From: Acidianus infernus
Lineage (GTDB): Archaea > Thermoproteota > Thermoprotei_A > Sulfolobales > Sulfolobaceae
Length of the DNA: 15,057 nucleotides
Assembly (NCBI RefSeq): GCF_009729545.1
Contig: NZ_WFIY01000001.1
Location: 1 to 15,057 of the forward strand
Direction: 5' to 3'
The translations under genes were made by a program, and so were the position numbers. The notes below the pieces were generated by a model, which did not search any database, was not told where the DNA came from, and saw nothing but the letters and a program-made list of their open reading frames with translations. Positions 6,697 to 14,040 of the stretch are shown here, piece after piece (the first letter of the stretch is position 1; each line of letters begins with the position of its first letter).

Positions 6697-6810
6697 CTTT
6701 TGATAGCACTCTACAATTAGATTATTAAAATAGAGTAAAGTATAGTTGATCTCCTTGATTTCTATGAGTTTATAATTTGAGGTTTTTCCATCTACTATTA
6801 CTTTAAACAC
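6691..6810 (-). CDS. Possible 39-aa hypothetical peptide upstream of the flippase
   Basis: The GTG at 6810 opens a frame MFKVIVDGKTSNYKLIEIKE... ending CYQKL, which runs over the alternative GTG start of the flippase. A strong TATA (ATTTATATAATT, 6821-6832) lies only ~18 bp before the GTG, so a leaderless start would fall slightly inside the frame. The composition is protein-like (alternating hydrophobic/charged strand pattern). It may be a remnant of a decayed gene or merely the 5' leader of the flippase mRNA. No family recognised. Confidence 0.2.
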   Translation of the reverse strand: MFKVIVDGKTSNYKLIEIKEINYTLLYFNNLIVECYQKL

Positions 6811-6875
6811 TTCTTGTCTTAATTATATAAATATTCTTACTTGATGTTATACAAATAAACATTGAAATGGAAAAG

Positions 6876-7810
6876 TTAGTTGATTTTTTCGCAATAAAAT
6901 AGCTTTGCTTTGCCTACTTGCCATCTTTCCTTACATCTGTATTTTAGCTCCCCTAGTTTTGATAACAATTTTTTGTGTGGAACTTTAGATATATAAGGAT
7001 GAGATTCTACAAAAATCTTCTCAAAAGGTAGACTATCAACGTTTAAGAGTATGTCTGCTTCGCAACCTTCACAATCCATCTTCAGAAGATAAGGATCTTT
7101 AGCCATCTTCAAAACGTCACGAAATGAGATTAATGGGACTTCAACATCCCCTTGATCTTTTATCGAAAATACTTATGATTCATCAACGTTAATACTTGAC
7201 GGAACCTTAACTTTACCTTCTTTAGAAGCTACACCAGCGTTAATTAGGGTGATTCTATCGTCCAGGTTGTTTATTTTAACGTTTTGTAACGCTATCCTAT
7301 AAATTGACGGTAAAGGTTCGAAAGCGTAAATGTGAGAGGCCCCTTTTAATGCAAAGTATATTGCGGAATCACCTATATTAGCCCCAATGTCTATTACGTC
7401 ACCTTGAATCTCAGTATTATATTGCTCTAGAACAAAAGTCTCATATAATGAAAAGTTAATTGGTTCAATAAACCTCACATTATATTTTGGGGAGTACCAC
7501 TCTTGTGATTTTTAACAAATCCAGAGGCTGATAATAGAACTGAGAGATAACTGTCTTGGATTATTAGGTTGTCGTCATAAAATAGTTTATTATCTTTAAT
7601 ATTAAATCTTGTAAGTTAGAAGTTATAGTCTTGAACCAAAGTAACTAATGCTGTAACACAGTCTAGTATACATATAACTTCCTCTTTTTTGCCTCTCAAA
7701 ATTACTGGTATTTGATTTTCTCCATTTTTAACCTTAATTATTACGTTAAACCAGTTCTTGTAAACTTTTCTATAACCGTAAATCCTTTGCAAAGTGTAAA
7801 AGATATCCAT
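6876..7810 (-). pseudogene. FkbM-type methyltransferase, inactivated by two nonsense codons and a frameshift
   Basis: One ancestral gene of about 310 codons can be read through three lesions. From ATG 7810: MDIFYTLQRIYGYRKVYKNWF...ILDCVTALVTLVQDYNF, then TAA at 7616-7618. The same frame goes on with LTRFNIKDNKLFYDDNLIIQDS to about 7500. A frameshift near 7485-7510 moves to EWYSPKYNVRFIEP and then motif I VIDIGANIGDSAIYFALKG with YAFEPLP, up to a TAA at 7173-7175 (VDES-stop-VFSIK). The same frame resumes through FRDVLKMAKDPYLLKMDCEGCEAD (the FkbM acidic signature) to 6876. The stop at 7173 is one base from AAA (Lys). The N-terminal ~150-residue domain before motif I marks a subtype different from the intact gene at 4398. 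A perfect TATA sits 27 bp before ATG 7810, so it may still be transcribed. Former role: probably sugar O-methylation. Confidence 0.88.
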
Positions 7811-7832
7811 TACTACTTTGTATGTGGTAACG

Positions 7833-7842
7833 TTATATAAAT
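7833..7842 (-). promoter_or_regulatory. TATA box of the methyltransferase pseudogene
   Basis: ATTTATATAA on the minus strand, centred 27 bp before ATG 7810, is a near-ideal leaderless archaeal promoter. It faces away from the glycosyltransferase at 7900, so the two genes are divergent with 89 bp between starts. Confidence 0.55.
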
Positions 7843-7874
7843 GTTTTTAAATAAAGAAAGTAGTTAGTTTAACT

Positions 7875-7892
7875 CATAAAATCGTTAGGTGA
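7875..7892 (+). promoter_or_regulatory. Promoter element and Shine-Dalgarno deciding the TTG start at 7900
   Basis: A weak TATA-like CATAAAAT (7875-7882) precedes AGGTGA (7887-7892). AGGTGA is complementary to the conserved CACCT at the archaeal 16S rRNA 3' end and sits 7 nt before the TTG. This is the clearest ribosome-binding site in the window, and it supports TTG 7900 even though TTG is a minor start codon. Confidence 0.5.
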
Positions 7893-7899
7893 ATCTGGA

Positions 7900-9045
7900 T
7901 TGCTTAAAATAACATTTGTTACTAACAGAATTGCGCTTACTGGAGGCTTTTATTATCTCTTTATAATTACAAATAGGCTTTATGAGAAAGGTTATGAAGT
8001 CAAAATTGTAGCCCCAGGTGGTAAACCATGGTTCTTTCCTCAGAATAAAGTAGAGATTATATACCCAGATGAGAGAAAGATTAGGATTTTTAAATTACTT
8101 GGAAAATTATTAAGCTTAAAGTATAAAAGTGTTAGCAATTTCTCCGGATTAGACTACATAAGGGCTGTAGGCTGGAAATATGGATTTGACGTAGATATTA
8201 CATCTGAAATGTCTAAGATTATTCCGGAATCAGATCTTGTAATAGTAGGCGAATTATTTCCTTACATCTGGGTATTTGAATCAAGAAAGTTTAAGAAAAT
8301 AGCTTTATTTCCTCAAGGTTATCCCTCACACAGGGTATTCTATGAGAAAAGTATTAGGAATTTACTTCTATACATGGTAAGATACGACTATTATATTTCC
8401 CTAACTAAGATAGAAGCGGATATGGTTAAATCAATAAATCCCTACAAGCACACCAAGTATTTTATCGTAAATGCTGGAGTAGATTTAGATTTATTTAAGG
8501 CTGGAAGTGAAAATAGAGAGAATATTATAATGGTAATTCTTAGGGATGAACCTATAAAAAATCCAGACCTAGCCATAAGAACGTTAAATATAGTTTCACA
8601 AAGAGAGAAAATAAAAGTTGTATTTGTAATTAATAATGTTAATTTAATTAAAAAATATAAGTTAAATTTTGATTATGAAATTTATTATAGGATTCCATAT
8701 GAGAAGCTAGCAGAGCTATATAGGAAAGCAAAAGTATTTTTATATACTTCTAGGTTAGAGGGCTTTTCGCTACCTCCGTTAGAAGCTATGGCTAGTGGTA
8801 CCGCAGTTGTATCAACTGATAACATAGGAATAAGAGAATACGCAATAAATGGTTATAATTGCTTACTTGACAAGGAACATAACGAGGAAAATCTAGCTAA
8901 TTACGTCTTGGAGTTACTAAGAAACGATAAGCTGAGAGGAAAAATAGTTAAGAACGGCTTAGAAACAGCTAAAAAGTTCTCTTGGGAGAATATAACTGAA
9001 AAATGGATAAATATGCTAAATAGAATAGAGGAAGATCTAAAATGA
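7900..9045 (+). CDS. GT4-family glycosyltransferase
   Basis: GT-B retaining glycosyltransferase of 381 residues, expected to act at the cytoplasmic face of the membrane in glycan assembly. The N-terminal domain starts with strand KITFVTNR and the glycine turn ALTGGFYYLF (12-21). The inter-domain linker is NAGVDLDLFK (191-200). The C-terminal donor domain has MVILRDEPIKNPDLAI (211-226) and the complete E-x7-E motif in RLEGFSLPPLEAMASG (285-300: E287, E295), followed by TAVVSTD. The start is TTG, backed by AGGTGA 7 nt upstream. No ATG lies in a position that would keep the first strand. The stop codon overlaps the next gene's start as ATGA, so the two are surely co-transcribed and probably translationally coupled. 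Donor and acceptor are not predictable; GT4 members use nucleotide-sugars and form alpha linkages. Confidence 0.9.
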   Translation: MLKITFVTNRIALTGGFYYLFIITNRLYEKGYEVKIVAPGGKPWFFPQNKVEIIYPDERKIRIFKLLGKLLSLKYKSVSNFSGLDYIRAVGWKYGFDVDITSEMSKIIPESDLVIVGELFPYIWVFESRKFKKIALFPQGYPSHRVFYEKSIRNLLLYMVRYDYYISLTKIEADMVKSINPYKHTKYFIVNAGVDLDLFKAGSENRENIIMVILRDEPIKNPDLAIRTLNIVSQREKIKVVFVINNVNLIKKYKLNFDYEIYYRIPYEKLAELYRKAKVFLYTSRLEGFSLPPLEAMASGTAVVSTDNIGIREYAINGYNCLLDKEHNEENLANYVLELLRNDKLRGKIVKNGLETAKKFSWENITEKWINMLNRIEEDLK

Positions 9046-10109
9046 AGATAGGAGTATTTGAACCAATACCAGTAAATTTATCGATAATTGGGGGAGGAGG
9101 AGTAGTATTGCGAAATGTTTTAGCTATTTTAAAAAAGAGAGGATATATAGTCCATTTGTTTTCTCCGTTTACTGACAAAGCTACCTCGACCTTATTATCC
9201 AATGTAACAGATAAAATTATATCATTCAACTTTAAGAAATTACAAAACGATTTATTAATTTACGGTATAGCTAGGTTATCTACTATATTATTTTATCTTC
9301 TTCATAATTTTTTCAATTATTCGTATGATTATACAATATGTAATACATATGATAATTTAATTGGAAGTTTTGATTTAGGTTATGTACATTTTCCAGCACG
9401 TAAATATTTCAGCCTAAAGGATATCAAAAAGGTAAAAAGCATCACAGAATTGATAGATTTTATTACCTCTGCGAAGTTTGGTGAAAGCACTCGTATTATA
9501 GCGGCGAATTCGAGTTTTACGATGAAGCGTCTTAAGGAAAAAATTAATCGTTCAGCAATCGTATTGTATCCTCCCGTAAAAATTGTAGAGTGCGAAAACG
9601 TTAACGAAAAAGATGATTTAGTAGTAAGTGTAGGGCGGATAGTTAGAGATAAAAATTACGATTTAGTAATTAACGTTGCTAAAAATTTTTCACAATTGAA
9701 ATTTATCATAATTGGAAGAGTTCAAGACTCAAAATACTATAATGAACTATTATCTAGGTCTCCATCTAATGTTTATTTTCTAACTAACGCTAGTGAGGAG
9801 GACAAAAGGAAAATCTTATGTAAAGCCAAGGTTATTTTTCATGCTAAAATTGATGAGCCCTTTGGGATATCTGTAGTTGAAGGAATGAGTGCTGGTGCAG
9901 TTCCAGTAGTCCATAAGAGTGGGGGTACATGGCTTGACATAGTGGAAGGAGGGAGATACGGTTATGGGTATCTCACAGAGGAAGAAGCAATAGAAGCTCT
10001 TAAACAAGCGTTAAGTGACTATAGTTTAAGGAGAGAAGTTGTAGAAAAAGCAAAGTTGTTCGATGTCAAAAATTTCGAGGATAATTTTCTTAAAATAACA
10101 AACTTATAA
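9042..10109 (+). CDS. GT4-family glycosyltransferase (ALG11-like pattern)
   Basis: Second member of the overlapping pair, 355 residues. It has the N-terminal glycine loop IIGGGGVVLRN (15-25), the YVHFPAR stretch (114-120), NSSFT (156-160) before VLYPPV (174-179), the donor-domain opening VVSVGRIVRDKNYDLVI (194-210), FIIIGR (221-226), and the full signature DEPFGISVVEGMSAG (271-285; E272 and E280). The combination 'YVH.P / NSSFT / LYPPV / SVGR...KN' recalls the ALG11-type alpha-1,2-mannosyltransferases of N-glycan assembly, but orthology is not claimed. The start ATG overlaps the previous stop by 4 nt, with GAGG about 10 nt upstream inside the preceding gene. It probably adds the sugar next to that added by the upstream enzyme. 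It converges with the 10239 gene on the other strand. Confidence 0.9.
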   Translation: MKIGVFEPIPVNLSIIGGGGVVLRNVLAILKKRGYIVHLFSPFTDKATSTLLSNVTDKIISFNFKKLQNDLLIYGIARLSTILFYLLHNFFNYSYDYTICNTYDNLIGSFDLGYVHFPARKYFSLKDIKKVKSITELIDFITSAKFGESTRIIAANSSFTMKRLKEKINRSAIVLYPPVKIVECENVNEKDDLVVSVGRIVRDKNYDLVINVAKNFSQLKFIIIGRVQDSKYYNELLSRSPSNVYFLTNASEEDKRKILCKAKVIFHAKIDEPFGISVVEGMSAGAVPVVHKSGGTWLDIVEGGRYGYGYLTEEEAIEALKQALSDYSLRREVVEKAKLFDVKNFEDNFLKITNL

Positions 10110-10146
10110 ACTCTGCAGTTATGCGATTGAAATTCAGCTACTAAAC

Positions 10147-10151
10147 TTTTT
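10147..10151 (+). terminator. Possible T-run terminator after the GT pair
   Basis: A run of five T's on the coding strand 38 nt after the stop, without a hairpin. Crenarchaeal transcription usually ends at such T-tracts. It lies in the 129-bp gap between convergent genes. Confidence 0.25.
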
Positions 10152-10238
10152 GCCTTCTTAACTAACTGTCTATTAAATACACTAAGTTCCAAAGACATAA
10201 AAGGCTAGAGGGAAGAATTCTAATCAAGAAATATTACG

Positions 10239-11306
10239 CTACCATTTTTGTGGGATTATGCGTAATAAATTCTTACACAATGATTCGGTTGAGTAATTCT
10301 CTATTACGTATTCTCTCAAATTTTCGTAACTCCTTTTTAGCCTTATTTGGGTTAACAAGCTAATGTAATCGTCAATATTATTAGCATCTAGTACTACATA
10401 AACACCATCGAGTTGTTGATAATTAATTATTCCCTCTACGCCCTTCTTAGTAGTTATTATCGGTCTACCGTAAGCCATGCATTCAAGGACTTTAGTCTTT
10501 ATCCCGGTCCCTGTAGTTAAAGGAATAAAGCATATGTCAGCCTCTTTATAATACTCGTTCAGAGAGGGGACTTCGCCCACGAACTTTACATTAGGTGGGT
10601 AATTAGCGAATAACTCTTTCCCATCACCAACTATTATAAACTCCACGTCTTTCACTCTCTCTGCAACTTTTAAAATAATTTTAACAGCTTCATAATTTTG
10701 AATAGAATGCAAGTTCCCTACAAAAATGGCTCTCCTAACCCTCTCGTTAGGTACTTCATAAAATGGGATATTCTCTATGTCAATTGAGTGCCTCACTACC
10801 ATTACCTTTCGCTTATTCCTAGTGTATTTCCTAAAAATCTGGGCGTCATCTTCAGAGACTGCTATTACAACGTCTGAAAGCTTAGTTGAGAGTGAGTCTA
10901 ACAAGCCTCCTATCACTCTGCGGAAGATGAAGTTCTTTATACCCTTTAAGCCCTTGGAAACTTCTACTATAGAGCCGTGTGTGTCGTAAATTACGTTCTT
11001 CCTTAGAAGCTTGGCCGTTATTATAAAAGGAAGGAAAATAGAGCCCTCAACAACTACTTTATCGTGGGATTTAATCAGTTTGATCGAGAAAAGTGATTTA
11101 AATATTATTTTTACTGCATAAGAGAAATAATTTTTACCGATCTCAACATTTATAAACTCCTTATTATTACTGGCTTTAGAGTTGACGAATTGTATTACAG
11201 TTGCTTCATGTTCTTTAGATAAGCACTTATAAATTGTCGAAACCCTTATTAAATACCCGTTTTTCGGGTCGTTAATATCGCCGAACGCTACTAGGAGTAC
11301 TTTCAT
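10239..11306 (-). CDS. GT4-family glycosyltransferase, variant without the first motif Glu
   Basis: GT-B glycosyltransferase of 355 residues. The N-terminal domain has MKVLLVAFGD, NGYLIRVSTIYKCLS (16-30) and IYDTHGSI (106-113). The donor domain opens with AIFVGNLHSIQNYEAVKI (193-210), then VEFIIVGDGKEL (221-232), VKFVGEVP, and ADICFIPL (256-263). The signature region reads GTGIKTKVLECMAYGRPIITT (266-286). The second Glu (E275) is kept, but the first Glu of E-x7-E is replaced by T267, a variant found in some GT4 subgroups ('GTGIKTKxLExMA') that are still regarded as transferases. The role is addition of one sugar in the same glycan pathway. The ATG at 11306 lies 25 bp from a palindromic TATA box that it seems to share with the divergent gene at 11355. 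It is a single-gene unit, convergent with the GT pair. Confidence 0.88.
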   Translation of the reverse strand: MKVLLVAFGDINDPKNGYLIRVSTIYKCLSKEHEATVIQFVNSKASNNKEFINVEIGKNYFSYAVKIIFKSLFSIKLIKSHDKVVVEGSIFLPFIITAKLLRKNVIYDTHGSIVEVSKGLKGIKNFIFRRVIGGLLDSLSTKLSDVVIAVSEDDAQIFRKYTRNKRKVMVVRHSIDIENIPFYEVPNERVRRAIFVGNLHSIQNYEAVKIILKVAERVKDVEFIIVGDGKELFANYPPNVKFVGEVPSLNEYYKEADICFIPLTTGTGIKTKVLECMAYGRPIITTKKGVEGIINYQQLDGVYVVLDANNIDDYISLLTQIRLKRSYENLREYVIENYSTESLCKNLLRIIPQKW

Positions 11307-11325
11307 TAATGTAGATGTGATAAAG

Positions 11326-11337
11326 TTTATTAATAAA
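11326..11337. promoter_or_regulatory. Palindromic TATA element shared by divergent genes
   Basis: TTTATTAATAAA is a perfect 12-bp palindrome. Its centre lies about 25 bp from the ATG at 11306 (minus) and about 24 bp from the GTG at 11355 (plus), so one TBP-binding site is properly spaced for leaderless starts in both directions. The start codons are only 48 bp apart, leaving no room for two separate standard promoters. Confidence 0.55.
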
Positions 11338-11354
11338 TTTGCGTATGAGTAAAC

Positions 11355-13874
11355 GTGTCCATTAGATTGTTTAATAAGGAGTACCTTCTGTACTTAATCC
11401 CTTTAATAACTTCCGTTATAGAGTGGTATATTCTTAATCATAACAGTATTCCTCCAGCTTATCCTATAATTCCAAACTCGGTAGAAAGGCAATGGACGTT
11501 TAGCATAATGGCTGGTTCCTCGTTTACTGGTATATTGTATTTACTAGTAGGTTTTCCGTTAGATGTACTTAACCTTTATTTAGGCGTTCCAGTTACCCTA
11601 ACTTCTACTTTATGGAACTTCTTTACTTTTGAGGTACTCTTTTTGGGAGTTTTCTTTTCCTCAAAATACTTCCTTAAAAAATACTTTAATGCTTCTGGTA
11701 TTCTTCTCTATTTTATCCCTACTTTAGCCTCTATACCAGTTCCAATAACCTGGTACACCGTGTCTGGGGTAATATACTTTTACCCTGGGGTTTATGCGTT
11801 AACCTTAGCTTTGTTAGATTACTCTTTAGATATTGAGGGGAAATTAACGTTAAAACAAGCTTTACTACGCTCTATGATTGCTTCACTCGGAGTCACTTTA
11901 GACTTTACTGATCCTAGAGGAATACTTTATGGTATATTGACCTTCTTTATCTTTTCCCTCTATTTCATGGTGTTAAAAAGAGGGAAGAGATTACTTTATT
12001 TGAAAGAATGGGCTAAGGTCTTCTTCCTAGGTGTAGTTTTCTTTGCATTACTAAACTCTAGTACTATTATTTATACGGAATTCATAAAGCCTTACATACC
12101 ATTAGTTGGAAGCTCAACTGTATATAACCAGTTGGGAATAGCTTTACAACATGTGTCGCCTTTCTACACATTAACTGGAATAATGTATTGGTTAGGAGCT
12201 AATTATTATATTTCACATTATCATGCGAATTTAATTCTAGGAGTAATAAGTACAGTAATAGGTCTTACAGCATTATTAATAAGAAAGCCCATAACAATTT
12301 TCCTAGGGATTATAATTCTTGCTGTGGTCACTTATAATTACTACGGGGTTACTACGTTAGGATATTATTTAGCACAAACTCCTTATGTTGGGTACTTAGT
12401 TTACTTATACCCTACTTATTTGCCCTCATATTTCTTTGTAGCCCCGTTTTACATTTTAGTCTCTTTTGCTTTATTCATGATAGGTAAATATTTATATAGG
12501 GGAAAACGCGTCATAACAAAGAGCGTAAAAACGTTACCCATTTTGTTCCTTTTAATTTCTCCTTTTATCTCTTTTTATTCTCCGATAGCATTTTCCATAG
12601 AATCTTATCACACAACTCCTCCACCTAATGCTGTGATAGATAGTATTAACTTAATCTCGCGTAATGATTCCGGTATAGTCTTAGTGTTAGGAAACTCTAC
12701 CTTAGCAGGTTTTTACTCCGGTTTACCGTCGATGCTCTCCCCTGCCTTCTATGGCTACATGAATTTTATTTGGAACTGCTTACCAGAAGCCGTAAATGCA
12801 GCGAGGTTTTTATCGTACTTCGGTATACAGTATATAGTAATATTACAACCTAGTCTAGTTAATTGTTTTAATTTATTTGTAAATAGCTCAGATTTTACTC
12901 TCGTATATAACAATAGTGGAGTGCTTGTGTTCAAGAACGACTTGTACGAAAGCGCTATAATTCAACGTGGTGTTTACGTGGCTTTTAATTTCCCAAAAAT
13001 TTTAGAACAGATTTCAAAACTTAACTCCTCTTTTGTAATTATTCCGTTTTATTATGTTAACGATTTACATGCAATCTTACCTTACGTAAAGGGATTCATA
13101 GGATATAATCTCTCTCCTATTGATATCATACCTATGCTTATAAGTAATTCTTCTTATGTGATTTCTGCATCAAATGTTTATTTAAATCAGCTTTATACTA
13201 ATGGCTGGGTTCACGAATCTCCCTTCTGGACGCCAGACATTATGGATGCGATAAGTGAAGGTAATAAAGTGCCCTTAAACTTAACTTTAAAAATACCAGA
13301 TGGTCAATATTATGTTTTTGTTCTACCAGTAGGAACAACTTTTAATAAGGAAGTTAGCGGTAAAGTTGAAATATATTCTGGAAACGCATTGAGCGTATAT
13401 TTCAGTAATTCAGTATACAATGTTAGCTGGGTTTTAGCAGGAAAATTAAATCTAGTTAACCACCAAATTCACGTTATTAGTAATAACCTCGGAATTGTTA
13501 AAATAGTCCTCGTACCGTCTTCATGTTATAATAGCTTATTCAATGAGGCCTTATCAATTCTTAATAGTAGGGAAGTAATTTCAGTTATTAACAATTCCAT
13601 AAATGTTAAAGCTGGTAATTATTCGCCTACAGCTTATGGTATTTCAGTTTTTGCCAATCCTTGGTTTTTATTCTTACCATATGCACACGTTATTTACGTT
13701 AAAAATTATCTTTATAAGAGTAATTACTATTTTGGAACTGCTGAGGTTTATATAACTACTACATACCCCGATATAAATCTTACTTATCCTAGTTTTCTAC
13801 CAGAATTAATAATGAATTTCATAGTAGATGTAGGCATTATTTCATTTATCGTAAAGAAGAGAAACTGGTATTAA
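11355..13874 (+). CDS. Large polytopic membrane protein with sequon-rich exterior domain
   Basis: 839 residues. Roughly the first 415 contain about a dozen hydrophobic helices (for example 11-26, 56-75, 90-105, 131-157, 189-207, 220-238, 292-308, 312-328, 345-378, 393-412). Residues ~416-812 are hydrophilic, and a last helix lies at ~813-833 before the basic tail VKKRNWY. The large domain has about eleven N-x-S/T sequons (N437, N447, N510, N519, N557, N598, N642, N689, N746, N755, N808), as expected for a glycosylated domain on the cell exterior. The layout (many helices, then an outside domain) recalls GT-C enzymes such as oligosaccharyltransferases and YfhO-like proteins, but I see no WWDYG motif. 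A GT-C transferase, a Wzy-like polymerase or a ligase are all possible; no family is claimed. The start is GTG, leaderless, from the palindromic TATA. It is the only candidate here for a step on the outer face after the flippase. Confidence 0.85.
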   Translation: MSIRLFNKEYLLYLIPLITSVIEWYILNHNSIPPAYPIIPNSVERQWTFSIMAGSSFTGILYLLVGFPLDVLNLYLGVPVTLTSTLWNFFTFEVLFLGVFFSSKYFLKKYFNASGILLYFIPTLASIPVPITWYTVSGVIYFYPGVYALTLALLDYSLDIEGKLTLKQALLRSMIASLGVTLDFTDPRGILYGILTFFIFSLYFMVLKRGKRLLYLKEWAKVFFLGVVFFALLNSSTIIYTEFIKPYIPLVGSSTVYNQLGIALQHVSPFYTLTGIMYWLGANYYISHYHANLILGVISTVIGLTALLIRKPITIFLGIIILAVVTYNYYGVTTLGYYLAQTPYVGYLVYLYPTYLPSYFFVAPFYILVSFALFMIGKYLYRGKRVITKSVKTLPILFLLISPFISFYSPIAFSIESYHTTPPPNAVIDSINLISRNDSGIVLVLGNSTLAGFYSGLPSMLSPAFYGYMNFIWNCLPEAVNAARFLSYFGIQYIVILQPSLVNCFNLFVNSSDFTLVYNNSGVLVFKNDLYESAIIQRGVYVAFNFPKILEQISKLNSSFVIIPFYYVNDLHAILPYVKGFIGYNLSPIDIIPMLISNSSYVISASNVYLNQLYTNGWVHESPFWTPDIMDAISEGNKVPLNLTLKIPDGQYYVFVLPVGTTFNKEVSGKVEIYSGNALSVYFSNSVYNVSWVLAGKLNLVNHQIHVISNNLGIVKIVLVPSSCYNSLFNEALSILNSREVISVINNSINVKAGNYSPTAYGISVFANPWFLFLPYAHVIYVKNYLYKSNYYFGTAEVYITTTYPDINLTYPSFLPELIMNFIVDVGIISFIVKKRNWY

Positions 13875-13910
13875 TTATTGATTACTAGAAATAATGAATT
13901 ATAACACGCG

Positions 13911-13916
13911 TTTTTT
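13911..13916 (+). terminator. T6 tract after the membrane-protein gene
   Basis: CGCG followed by six T's, 37 nt after the stop codon, on the coding strand; a plausible crenarchaeal T-tract terminator. Confidence 0.35.
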
Positions 13917-13978
13917 AACAAGCTAACCACTGGAGAAGCTATTCCTAAATGTTGTGTTAATTTACTTTCCAGATGTAA

Positions 13979-13996
13979 AATATTATATATAATATT
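13979..13996. repeat. 18-bp perfect AT palindrome upstream of the GT2 promoter
   Basis: AATATTATATATAATATT is self-complementary over all 18 bases and ends about 14 bp before the TATA box of the GT2 gene. This position suits an activator or repressor site in archaea. With only A and T it may also be a chance product of base composition. Confidence 0.35.
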
Positions 13997-14010
13997 CTCT
14001 TACAAAAACC

Positions 14011-14018
14011 TTTAAATT
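14011..14018 (+). promoter_or_regulatory. TATA box of the GT2 gene
   Basis: TTTAAATT, preceded by AAAAACC. Its centre lies about 27 bp before ATG 14041, which sets a leaderless start exactly at the ATG; there is no ribosome-binding site. Confidence 0.55.
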
Positions 14019-14040
14019 TCTCACTTCCAAACTGGTAGAA

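Noticed and set aside
4053..7160. 15-nt match GAAGTCCCATTAATC between 4053 region (plus) and 7140 region (minus)
   Set aside because: The two occurrences encode unrelated parts of different genes, and a match of this length is near chance expectation in 15 kb of biased composition.
7173..7175. TAA in the FkbM gene as a recoding (readthrough) site
   Set aside because: Further lesions (TAA 7616 and a frameshift) in the same gene make simple decay the better explanation; no recoding stem-loop is evident.
8969..9229. Minus-strand 86-codon frame
   Set aside because: Antisense to the junction of the two overlapping glycosyltransferases; no motif.
10777..10989. Plus-strand 70-codon frame
   Set aside because: Antisense shadow of the 10239 glycosyltransferase.
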